From NCBI GenBank assembly GCA_021730905.1, contig JAKFYK010000043.1, forward strand, positions 1-64,000: a stretch of 64,000 nt of DNA, written 5' to 3'. Below are positions 49,520 through 57,673 of the stretch, in pieces (the stretch's first letter is position 1; the number at the start of each line of letters is the position of its first letter). The DNA comes from Betaproteobacteria bacterium. GTDB taxonomy: Bacteria > Pseudomonadota > Gammaproteobacteria > Burkholderiales > SG8-41. Under the pieces are notes generated by a model. That model did no database searches and was not told the DNA's origin. It was given only the letters and a program-made list of their open reading frames with translations. The position numbers and the translations under genes were made by a program.

Positions 49520-50923
49520 ATGCTCCCTGTGAACGCCCACAAACCATCGACCATTTCACCCATCACCCAAACGCTCGCCGCCTATATCGCCGCCGCGCCA
49601 CGCAAAACCTTGCCGAAGGAAGTCGCCGAGAAAACCAAGCATCATGTCCTCGACACGATCGCTGCAATGGTCTCCGGCTCCAGGCTGCCACCGGGCAAAG
49701 CGGCACTCGCTTATGTCAAAACGCTCGGCGGCATGCAGCAAGCCACGGTCGTCGGCTCGCGCATAATGACGACGACCGTGAACGCCGCGCTCGCCAACGC
49801 GATGATGGCGCACGCCGACGAAACCGACGATTCGCACGCACCGTCGCTGATGCATCCGGGCTGCGCCATCGTTTCCGCTGCACTGGCGTTTGGCGAATTG
49901 CATCACCGCAACGGCAACACCCTGCTGCGCGCGGTGGCACTGGGCTACGACGTGGGTGCGCGCCTCAATATTTCCCTGGGAGAGTCGGCATTTCGCAGGG
50001 TCGGGCATTTGACGCACTGCTTCGGCCCCACATTCGGGTCTACCGCCGCCGGCGCAGCACTGTGCGGCTTCAATACGAAGCAGGTGCGCCATGCGCTCGC
50101 CTACGCCGCGCAGCAGGCGGGCGGACTGTCGAGCTACGCGCGCGACACTGGCCACATCGAAAAAGCGTTTGATTTTGGCGGCATGCCGGCGCGCAACGGC
50201 GTTACCGCGGTCACCATGGTTGCGGCGGGCTGCACCGCCACCGACGATATCCTGTTCGGCGAACGCGGTTTTTACGCGGCCTACGACGAATCCGCGCGCA
50301 TCGGCCGCGCGCCTGATCCGTCGGTACTGGCGCGCGATCTGGGCAAGCGCTATGAAATCATGCGCACCAATATCAAACGCTGGACCGTCGGCTCGCCGAT
50401 ACAGGCGCCGCTGGATTCGCTGCTGGAACTCATTCGTGCGCACCATATCACGGCCGACGACGTGGAAAAACTCGTGGTGCGCGTCTCGACCACCGGCGCC
50501 AACACCGTCGGCGACCGCGAAATGCCGGACATCTGCATGCAGCACATGTGCGCGGTGATGCTGCTCGACGGCATCGCCACCTTTGACTCCGCGCATGACG
50601 AGAAGCGCATGCGCAATCCCAAAGTCCTCGCCGTGCGCAAACGCATCGAACTCATTGGCGACGAAGCACTGCAAAAAAAACTGCCGCAGCGTCAAGGCAT
50701 CGTCGAAATCACCCTGAAGGATGGCCGCACGGTGCGTCACCACACCGAAGCCGTGCGCGGCACCGCGGACAATCCGATGACGCGCGCCGAAGTCGATGAA
50801 AAGTGCTATCACCTGATGGCGCCGGTGCTGGGCGCGAAAAAATCACGCGCACTGTGCAACGCGATCTGGAATCTGGAAAAACTCGCCGACGCGCGCAAAC
50901 TGCGCCCACTGTTGCGGGTGTAG
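49520..50923 (+). CDS. MmgE/PrpD-family protein C
   Basis: A 467-residue member of the dehydratase/decarboxylase family, the third in the window. It shows NAMMAHADETDDSHAPSLMH, an HADxxDD version of the active-site motif, then ARLNISLGESAFRRVGHLTH and the lid domain near residue 305 (ITADDVEKLVVRVSTTGANT). The ATG at 49520 is close to the Bug-17 stop; the GTG at 49529 is an alternative start. Last gene of the CMD, Bug-16, dehydrogenase, Bug-17, PrpD operon. The set could take up and break down a hydroxylated di- or tricarboxylate. Confidence 0.92.
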   Translation: MLPVNAHKPSTISPITQTLAAYIAAAPRKTLPKEVAEKTKHHVLDTIAAMVSGSRLPPGKAALAYVKTLGGMQQATVVGSRIMTTTVNAALANAMMAHADETDDSHAPSLMHPGCAIVSAALAFGELHHRNGNTLLRAVALGYDVGARLNISLGESAFRRVGHLTHCFGPTFGSTAAGAALCGFNTKQVRHALAYAAQQAGGLSSYARDTGHIEKAFDFGGMPARNGVTAVTMVAAGCTATDDILFGERGFYAAYDESARIGRAPDPSVLARDLGKRYEIMRTNIKRWTVGSPIQAPLDSLLELIRAHHITADDVEKLVVRVSTTGANTVGDREMPDICMQHMCAVMLLDGIATFDSAHDEKRMRNPKVLAVRKRIELIGDEALQKKLPQRQGIVEITLKDGRTVRHHTEAVRGTADNPMTRAEVDEKCYHLMAPVLGAKKSRALCNAIWNLEKLADARKLRPLLRV

Positions 50924-50932
50924 CCACAGCGG

Positions 50933-51283
50933 CTAAGTCATCAGCATCAGCACCCACATTACCGCAACCCGCAATACCGGCAACCCGCAAAGTATTTTTC
51001 TGCCGCGCGATTCGTGCGCGCGCCAGGCTGCGACAAACGCCGCCAGCGACGCGACCGCTGCCGTGACCGCAAGACCCGCAACCCATAAGAAGACGGCGAT
51101 GCCGTCGCCGATGGAATTCAGCGTATTCAGCATCGCGCCGAGGACATCCCGCACACTATTCGAAGTAGCGGCCGGTTTGCGCGGCAAATAAAACCAGCGG
51201 TACACCGGCGGCACCGGCGGGATCGCCAGCGCGGCAACGATACCGATCCACAAAGACACTCTGCTTACCACGCGCGCAACCAT
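50933..51283 (-). CDS. Small integral membrane protein of unknown function
   Basis: A 116-residue protein. The ATG at 51283 (MVARVVSRVSLWIG) has AAGGAAATTC upstream. Three hydrophobic segments are visible: about 10-25 (SLWIGIVAALAIPPVP), 62-85 (IAVFLWVAGLAVTAAVASLA) and the C-terminal 96-115 (ILCGLPVLRVAVMWVLMLM). The loop after the first holds YRWFYLPRKPA. No family is recognised. It is convergent with the MmgE/PrpD gene and diverges from the MFS exporter. Confidence 0.65.
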   Translation of the reverse strand: MVARVVSRVSLWIGIVAALAIPPVPPVYRWFYLPRKPAATSNSVRDVLGAMLNTLNSIGDGIAVFLWVAGLAVTAAVASLAAFVAAWRAHESRGRKILCGLPVLRVAVMWVLMLMT

Positions 51284-51357
51284 GAATTTCCTTTTGGCAA
51301 CAGCATACACCGCGGCAAACAGCAGCAATCACGCGAGAGCGGATACAATCACAGCTT

Positions 51358-52629
51358 ATGTCCGAAGCACCCGCCCCGCCCGGGGAATCACGCGACCCGC
51401 CCAAGAGTTTCGCCGCGCTGCGCCATCCGCAGTACCGCATCTACTTTATCACCACCGCGCTGGCGATGATGGCGGACAACATCGAGCACGTCATCAGCTA
51501 CTGGGTGCTCTACCAAAAATTTCATTCGCCCACACTCGCGGGCATCGCGATACTCACGCACTGGCTGCCGTTTTTGTTGTTCTCGGTGTACTCCGGCGCG
51601 CTGGCCGACCGCTTCGACAACCGCCGCATCATTCAGTGGGCAATGCTGCTGTACATGGCAGCCTCGCTGGGCTGGGCATTGTTGTTTCTGACCGACACCA
51701 CGCAGCAGTGGCACGCGGTGGTGCTGCTCACCATTCACGGCATAGCCGGAGTGTTGTGGATACCGGCGAGTCAATTGCTGATACATGACATCGTCGGCGG
51801 CAAAAATCTGCAAAGTGCCGTGCGGCTCAATGCCACCAGCCGTCAGCTCGGTGTGTTGATGGGCCCGGCGGTGGGCGGCGCGCTGATGCTGATGTTTGGC
51901 GCGGCGGCGGGTTTGATTATCAACGTGATGATCTACCTGCCGCTCATCGTGTGGCTGTCGAAAACACCGCACGGCCAACGCAAGGCGCGCACCGCCGCCG
52001 AACAAAAAAGTGATGCGCGCGCCGGCGGACTCACCGACACCCTGGCAACGCTGCGCATGGCGCAAGGCAATCGCATACTGATCAGCATGATCGCGCTCGC
52101 GGGCGTGTCTTCGTTCTTTGTCGGCAATGCATTTCAGGCGCAGATGCCGGAGTTCGCGCACGACCTCGGCACCGAGAAAGCCGAGTTCTCCTACAGTGTG
52201 CTGCTCGCCGCCAACGCCGGGGGCGCTTTCATCGGCGGCATGATCCTCGAAGCGCGCGGCCTGTTGCAGGCCAACGCGCGCACCGCGATTATCCTCACCA
52301 TTCTGTGGTGCATTTCCATCGCCGGGTTCGCGATGACGGACAACTATCCGCTCGCAGCTGTGCTGATGTTCGTAGCAGGATTTCTGCAACTCGCCTACAA
52401 CTCGATGGCGCAAACGCTGGTGCAAATACATGCGCCGCCGCAACTGCGCGGCCGCATGATCGGCCTTTACAACATGTCGAACAACGGACTGCGCGCGTTC
52501 AGCGGCTTGACAGTCGGTTTGCTCGGCGCTGCCATCGGCATACACTGGTCGCTCGCCTTAAGCGCGCTGGTGTTGATGGTGATCGCAGGTATCTTGCTGG
52601 CGTTCTCGATGCGCGCGGAAAATAGATAG
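51358..52629 (+). CDS. MFS transporter, EntS-like (MFS_3) type
   Basis: A 423-residue membrane protein with about 12 transmembrane segments. The N-terminal loop FAALRHPQYRIYFITTALAM and YSGALADRFDNRRIIQW (segment 2-3 loop signature) match the enterobactin-exporter-like MFS_3 branch. GVLWIPASQLLIHDIVGGKN and NATSRQLGVLMGPAVGGALM are also typical of that branch. No ribosome site is obvious at the ATG. The TPR-CHAT gene starts four bases after its stop. The substrate is unknown. Confidence 0.9.
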   Translation: MSEAPAPPGESRDPPKSFAALRHPQYRIYFITTALAMMADNIEHVISYWVLYQKFHSPTLAGIAILTHWLPFLLFSVYSGALADRFDNRRIIQWAMLLYMAASLGWALLFLTDTTQQWHAVVLLTIHGIAGVLWIPASQLLIHDIVGGKNLQSAVRLNATSRQLGVLMGPAVGGALMLMFGAAAGLIINVMIYLPLIVWLSKTPHGQRKARTAAEQKSDARAGGLTDTLATLRMAQGNRILISMIALAGVSSFFVGNAFQAQMPEFAHDLGTEKAEFSYSVLLAANAGGAFIGGMILEARGLLQANARTAIILTILWCISIAGFAMTDNYPLAAVLMFVAGFLQLAYNSMAQTLVQIHAPPQLRGRMIGLYNMSNNGLRAFSGLTVGLLGAAIGIHWSLALSALVLMVIAGILLAFSMRAENR

Positions 52630-52633
52630 TCCG

Positions 52634-55600
52634 ATGTTTCTACCCGATCATGAGAGCGGGCAGGAAACCCTTCCCCCTATTTGGTTTTGCCAAATAATTT
52701 TCCCTGTGTGCATCCTCGCCATCCAATGGCTGGTACTGATTTTACTGGTCTTCGCGCCACAGGCGTACGCGCAGAACCACGTCGCGCAGAATGCGCTTGA
52801 AACCGAGGCCATTGCAGCGTTAAAGGCCAAAGATCGCCCGCGTGCTATTGCGTTGCTGCTGGAACGTCTGCGCGTCACAGCCGAACTGCATGGCGAGTCA
52901 TCGCCTCAAGCCACCGCTGCGCGCAAAGACCTTGCCGACGTTCAGGATAACCACGCGGATGATCTGTTCCGTTTGGGCAAATACGCCGAAGCGCTACCGC
53001 TCTACCGGCAAGTGCTGACGGAACGGGAACGCCGCACTGGCAGCGAGTCGGCGGATAGCGCCATCAGTCTTAACGATATCGCCAAGACGCTCGCGAGATC
53101 GGGGCAATACGACGCAGCACTGCCGCTCTACCAGCGCGCACTCGCCATCGCAGAACACGTGCTGGGTCCTGAACATGCCACCACGGGTATCCGGCTGAAC
53201 AACCTCGCGCAGCTCTATGGCTCCATGGGCCAGTACGCCAGCGCCGAGCCGCTGCTTCTGCGCGCTCTGGCGATTGTCGAAAAGGCGCAAGGCCCCGCAC
53301 ACTCAGACACCGCCACCAGCCTCGGTAACCTTGCAGCGCTCTATCAAGCGATGGGTCAATACGCCAAGGCCGAGCCGCTGCTTTTGCGCGCGCTGGCGAT
53401 TGACGAAAAAGCCCAAGGTCCCGATCACCCGGATACCGGCGCCAGCCTCAACAACCTCGCGGCACTGTATCAATCGATGGGCCAGTACACCAAGGCCGAA
53501 CCGCTGCTCTTGCGCGCGCTGGCGATTGACGAAAAAGCCCAGGGCCCCGATCACCCGGATATCAGCATCCGCCTCAATAATCTCGCGGGTCTGTACCAAT
53601 CGATGGGGCTATTCGCCAAGGCCGAGCCGCTGTTCCTGCGCGCGCTGGCAATTGACGAAAAAGCCCAAGGCCCCAATCACCCGGATACCGGCACCAGTCT
53701 CAACAACCTCGCAGCGCTATACGAAGCGATGGGGCAATACGCCAGAGCCGAGCCGCTTTACCTGCGCGCGCTGGTCATTACCGAGAAAACGCGAGGCCCC
53801 GAACACCCGGCTACCGGGATCCGCTTGAACAACCTCGCGGCGCTATACCAGGCGATGGGACAATACGCCAAGGCCGAGGCGCGCTTTCTGCGCGCGCTGG
53901 CGATTGCCGAGAAGGCGCTAGGCTCCGAACACCCCGATACCGGCATCCGCCTCAATAACCTCGCAGCGCTGTACCGCGCAATGGGGCAAGACACCACGGC
54001 GGAACCGCTCTACCAGCGCGCGCTGGCGATTACGGAGAAAACGCTAGGCCCCGAACATCCGTCCACCGGCACCAGCCTCAACAACCTGGCGGGGCTGTAC
54101 CGATCGATGGAGCAATATGCCAGAGCCGAGCCACTCTACCTGCGTGCGCTGGCGATTGCCGAGCAGGCTCAGGGCGCCAACCATCCCGATACCGGCGGCG
54201 GCCTCAACAATCTCGCAGGGCTGTACCTATCGATGGATCAATACGCCAGGGCTGAGCCGCTCTACCTGCGCGCGCTGGCCATTGCCGAGAAGTCGCAAGG
54301 CCCGGAACACCCGCTCACCGGCGTCCATCTCAACAACCTCGCGCTGCTGTACCAATCGATGGCGCAAAACGCCAAAGCCCTGCCGCTTTATCAGCGCGCG
54401 CTGCTCATCGCCACCTACGCCGGAAGTCCGGAATCCGCGTGGCGAGTCCAGCACAACCTACGCGCCGTCTACGCTCTTGAGAAACAACCCGAGCTCGCAA
54501 TCTTCTTCGGCAAACAGGCGGTTAACACCCTGCAGGGTATGCGCGCCAATCTGTCACAACTTGATAGAGAACTGCAACGCGGGTTTCTAGCCAATAAGAC
54601 CAGTGTCTATCGCGATCTGGCCGACCTGCTGATTCAGCAAGGCCGCCTCGCCGAAGCCCAGCACGTGCTTGGCATGCTGAAAGAAGAAGAATTCTTCGAC
54701 TTCGTGCGCCGCACGGAATCGGATGATCCGCGTCAACGCAAAATCGCTTTCCAATCGCACGAACAACCGTGGCATGACCGACTGAACACGCTCACCGCAC
54801 GCGCAGGTAACGCCGCCACTGAACGCGCTGATTTGGAACGCAAGGCAAGACTGGGTTTAACCGAGGCCGAGAAATCGCGTTTAGCTCAATTGAACCGCGA
54901 AAAAGAAACGCTGACCACTGACCTGCGAAGCTACTACCGCGAAGTGGTCAATGCCTTCGCATCAACCAAGGACCAGGGAACCAGCGCGCCGGATGCCGTA
55001 GCCCAACTCAAGGCCACACAACAAACCCTGTCCACTCTCGGCGCCGGCAGCGTGCTGGTGCAGTACGTGTTATCCGGCAACCGGCTCAACATCATCTTCA
55101 CCACGGCCTCAACGCAGGTGGCACGGCAAATCGAGATCAAGTCCGCAGACCTCAATCAAAAAATAGAGTTCTTCCGTGTTACGCTACGCAATCCATCGAT
55201 CTCTGCGCTACCGATGGCGCAGGAACTCTACAAGCTGCTGATTGCGCCGATAGCGCATGACCTCAACGCCGCCAATGCCCGCACGTTAATGATCTCGCTC
55301 GACGGCACGCTGCGCTACATCCCGGTGTCCGCGCTGCACGACGGCAAGCAGTACTTGATCGAGCGTTACGATCTGTCGCTGTATACCGAGGTAACGAAAG
55401 ACAATCTCATTCACCGTCCCGGCAAAGACATGAGCATCGCGGGACTGGGACTCACCCGCCAGATTGAGGATTTCGATGCGCTGCCGGCCGTGAAAGCGGA
55501 ACTGAATTCCATCGTGCGCAACGGCACTCAGGGGCTGATCAAAGGTGAATTGCACTTCGATCAACAATTTAATATCGTCAACATCAAGCAAGCACTGAAG

Positions 55601-56119
55601 AACAAACATCCGCTGATCCATCTGGCGAGCCATTTTGTGTTTCGGCCCGGCAATGAATCGACTTCGTTTCTGCTGCTGGGGGATGGCGACCGGCTCACCT
55701 TGAGCCGTATCCGCGAAGAGAAGCTGGATTTCAGTCATGTCGATCTCGTCACGCTCTCAGCGTGTGATACCGGGGTCGGTGGAGAACGTTCCGCGCAAGG
55801 AGAAGAAGTCGAAGGCCTCGGCGCACTGGTGCAAAGGCAAGGCGCGAAGGGTGTGATTGCCACGCTGTGGCCGGTAGCGGATGAAAGCACAGGACTGTTG
55901 ATGCAGCACTTCTACCAACTGCGCGAAGAAAAGAAACTTTCGAAGGCCGATGCCTTGCGGCAGGCGCAACTGATGCTGGTCAAAGGTCAATTCGCGCCGG
56001 GCGCCAACAGCGCGCAGCGTGGGTTGGATACGCCAGCTTCGGCCACGCCTAAGCCCGCCACTCCGTATGCACATCCTTACTTTTGGGCGCCGTTTATTCT
56101 GATGGGGAATTGGCTATGA
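52634..56119 (+). CDS. Exported TPR-CHAT protein (caspase-like protease)
   Basis: A 1161-residue protein. Residues 23-46 (PVCILAIQWLVLILLVFAP then QAYAQ) form a signal peptide or anchor. Residues about 145-605 hold 11 tetratricopeptide repeats of 42 residues, of the kinesin-light-chain type (LNNLAALYQSMGQYTKAEPL). A helical linker region follows. The C-terminal CHAT domain has the caspase-type dyad: H1000 in LASHFVF and C1044 in LSACDTG, with GVIATLWPVADEST and the closing HPYFWAPFILMGNWL. The dyad is intact, so cleavage activity is likely. The start is uncertain: the ATG at 52634 has no clear ribosome site. The upstream MFS gene may be co-transcribed. Confidence 0.9.
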   Translation: MFLPDHESGQETLPPIWFCQIIFPVCILAIQWLVLILLVFAPQAYAQNHVAQNALETEAIAALKAKDRPRAIALLLERLRVTAELHGESSPQATAARKDLADVQDNHADDLFRLGKYAEALPLYRQVLTERERRTGSESADSAISLNDIAKTLARSGQYDAALPLYQRALAIAEHVLGPEHATTGIRLNNLAQLYGSMGQYASAEPLLLRALAIVEKAQGPAHSDTATSLGNLAALYQAMGQYAKAEPLLLRALAIDEKAQGPDHPDTGASLNNLAALYQSMGQYTKAEPLLLRALAIDEKAQGPDHPDISIRLNNLAGLYQSMGLFAKAEPLFLRALAIDEKAQGPNHPDTGTSLNNLAALYEAMGQYARAEPLYLRALVITEKTRGPEHPATGIRLNNLAALYQAMGQYAKAEARFLRALAIAEKALGSEHPDTGIRLNNLAALYRAMGQDTTAEPLYQRALAITEKTLGPEHPSTGTSLNNLAGLYRSMEQYARAEPLYLRALAIAEQAQGANHPDTGGGLNNLAGLYLSMDQYARAEPLYLRALAIAEKSQGPEHPLTGVHLNNLALLYQSMAQNAKALPLYQRALLIATYAGSPESAWRVQHNLRAVYALEKQPELAIFFGKQAVNTLQGMRANLSQLDRELQRGFLANKTSVYRDLADLLIQQGRLAEAQHVLGMLKEEEFFDFVRRTESDDPRQRKIAFQSHEQPWHDRLNTLTARAGNAATERADLERKARLGLTEAEKSRLAQLNREKETLTTDLRSYYREVVNAFASTKDQGTSAPDAVAQLKATQQTLSTLGAGSVLVQYVLSGNRLNIIFTTASTQVARQIEIKSADLNQKIEFFRVTLRNPSISALPMAQELYKLLIAPIAHDLNAANARTLMISLDGTLRYIPVSALHDGKQYLIERYDLSLYTEVTKDNLIHRPGKDMSIAGLGLTRQIEDFDALPAVKAELNSIVRNGTQGLIKGELHFDQQFNIVNIKQALKNKHPLIHLASHFVFRPGNESTSFLLLGDGDRLTLSRIREEKLDFSHVDLVTLSACDTGVGGERSAQGEEVEGLGALVQRQGAKGVIATLWPVADESTGLLMQHFYQLREEKKLSKADALRQAQLMLVKGQFAPGANSAQRGLDTPASATPKPATPYAHPYFWAPFILMGNWL
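53066..54435 (+). repeat. Tandem 126-bp TPR-encoding repeat array
   Basis: Eleven consecutive units of 126 bases encode the 42-residue TPRs of the CHAT protein. The core GAGCCGCTG...CTGCGCGCGCTGGCGAT recurs in nearly every unit. High similarity between units 2, 3 and 4 (AIDEKAQGPDHPD) points to recent unit duplication and scope for copy-number change. Confidence 0.9.
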
Positions 56120-56280
56120 GACGGGGCCGCGCAGTATCCTCGACCGATGCGGCTCCTTTGTCACCGGCGTCCTGCGCAAAGTAGATGGGGTGAATCGCGA
56201 AAACCCAATGAATATTGCGAACGCCCGTCATTCGGTTCAGACTCCTCGCATGAGAATCGAAACGTAACAACGGATGTGCC
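56120..56280. other. Short spacer upstream of Bug-18
   Basis: About 160 bases between the CHAT gene and Bug-18 on the same strand. No open frame, hairpin or promoter pair stands out. Confidence 0.4.
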
Positions 56281-57264
56281 ATGCCAGCTTCGTATCGATA
56301 TAGATTCGCAATCGCCGTATTGACAGGAATAGCGTTCGCCGCTGCGCCGGCTTTTGCGCAGCCCCAGCAGAAATTCCCCACCAAGCCCGTACGCATCGTT
56401 GCGTCAACGACGGCGGGCAGCCAGCCCGATGGCCTGGCGCGCTTCATCGCGCAGAAAATGAGCGAAAGCTGGGGTGTCCCGGTAATCACGGATAACCGGC
56501 CGGGCGGCAGCGGTACGCTGGCCGCGGCGCCGGTGGCCAAAGCCGCGCCGGACGGCTACACACTGCTATACGTGCTGCCCAATTTCATCATCAGCACGGG
56601 GATGCTGACGAGTCTGCCGTACGATCCGGTGAAGGATTTTACCGGCGTCGGAAATATCGGCGTCAGCACCAACATACTGGTCGCGGCGCCCTCGCTGGGG
56701 GTGAAGTCCGTTAAGGAGTTCAATGCGCTTGCGCTGGCTCAACCGGGGAAGATGATTTTTTCCACCAGCGCGGCGGGGAGTGCGGCACACTTGAGCGGCA
56801 TCCGCTTCAATATGGCCGCCGGCATCAAAGTCATACATGTGGCGTTCAAGGGCGGGCCGGATTCGATGATTGAGGTTTTAGGCGGACGCGCGCACTATCA
56901 CCTCGGCACACTGGGGGTGACGCTGCCCTTCATTAAGGAAGGAAAACTGACCGCGCTGGCGGTGACTACGCCACGCACACCCGTGTTGCCGGATGTGCCG
57001 TCGCTGGGTGAAATCTACGCCGAGTTTCAGCGGCCCGATACATCGCACGGTTTGCTGGTGCCCGCCGGCACGCCGCGCCCGATCATCCAGCAGATCAGCA
57101 AAGAGCTTTTGCGCATCCTCGCCCTGCCCGAGATGAAAGAACGCATGCAGGCCATCGGCTTTGTTGCCACGCCGGGCGGGCCCGAGGAATACGACAAAAT
57201 ACTGCGCGCGCAGATCGAATCGATGTCCAAACTAGTCCGCGACGCCGGCCTGCGGGGCAAATGA
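56281..57264 (+). CDS. Bug-18: TctC/Bug-family solute receptor
   Basis: A 327-residue receptor with signal peptide ending PAFA-Q near residue 27. First loop is VASTTAGSQPD, far from the PPGG consensus. TDNRPGGSG, APDGYTLLY and LPYDPVKDF are normal. The second-lobe motif is HVAFKGGPDSMIEVLGGRAH and the later consensus EAGVPGY is missing (SLGEIYAEFQRPD). It ends LVRDAGLRGK. This receptor is likely to bind a ligand quite different from that of its neighbours. Confidence 0.9.
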   Translation: MPASYRYRFAIAVLTGIAFAAAPAFAQPQQKFPTKPVRIVASTTAGSQPDGLARFIAQKMSESWGVPVITDNRPGGSGTLAAAPVAKAAPDGYTLLYVLPNFIISTGMLTSLPYDPVKDFTGVGNIGVSTNILVAAPSLGVKSVKEFNALALAQPGKMIFSTSAAGSAAHLSGIRFNMAAGIKVIHVAFKGGPDSMIEVLGGRAHYHLGTLGVTLPFIKEGKLTALAVTTPRTPVLPDVPSLGEIYAEFQRPDTSHGLLVPAGTPRPIIQQISKELLRILALPEMKERMQAIGFVATPGGPEEYDKILRAQIESMSKLVRDAGLRGK

Positions 57265-57513
57265 CGAGTGTAATGGCAACACCAAGACCATCGCGGTGAT
57301 TGAAGAACCCGCGTTGGTCGACTTACCTGCGTGCCATCGATTATGTTTCAGACGTAGAATTCGCGTGTTTGCATTGCGTTGCATTCCGTTCACCAAGCCA
57401 TCGCGGCAACAACGGTCAGCACCTGCTTCCTGGCCGGTTAAATTACTTGGTCGAAAGCGGGCGCTGCTATTTGTCAGGTCAAGCTGCAACTTCTACGAAT
57501 AAGGTTTGGCATG
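57265..57513. other. Intergenic spacer, nothing recognised
   Basis: Sequence between Bug-18 and the Bug tail remnant at 57514. No reading frame here shows coding character and no stem-loop with a T-run was seen. Confidence 0.4.
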
Positions 57514-57640
57514 TCATGCCGACAAAACCTTCTCTTTCTTGAGCCTCGCCTTCCCGATAATCTTCGCGTTGCGCGCAGTTTCGCTTTTGAGCAAGTTGTC
57601 GCATTCCGCCGCCGAGCCACGGGCATGCTAAAGTAGCGGC
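57514..57640 (-). pseudogene. Degenerate C-terminal remnant of a Bug gene
   Basis: On the minus strand the bases read GGSAAECDNLLKSETARNAK then IIGKARLKKEK before a TGA at 57514-57516. Aligned with the end of Bug-22 (GTPEEFDRLIKSEMVRYARI, AEKAGLKKE) about half the residues match, and slightly upstream, in another frame, PWLGG matches its PWLGT. A frameshift separates the two parts. The rest of the gene is gone. It overlaps the region just upstream of Bug-19 on the opposite strand. Confidence 0.65.
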
Positions 57641-57673
57641 AAAACACGTAGACATTGTCCTGGGAGGAGTGCA

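Noticed and set aside
53066-54435. Regular repeats that might be taken for a CRISPR array
   Set aside because: The period is 126 bases with no unique spacers, and each unit encodes a 42-residue TPR. No cas genes are present, so the CHAT protein is not part of a visible CRISPR system.
57296-57542. Two short plus-strand frames between Bug-18 and Bug-19
   Set aside because: No ribosome sites or coding character; part of the region is better explained as a decayed Bug tail on the other strand.
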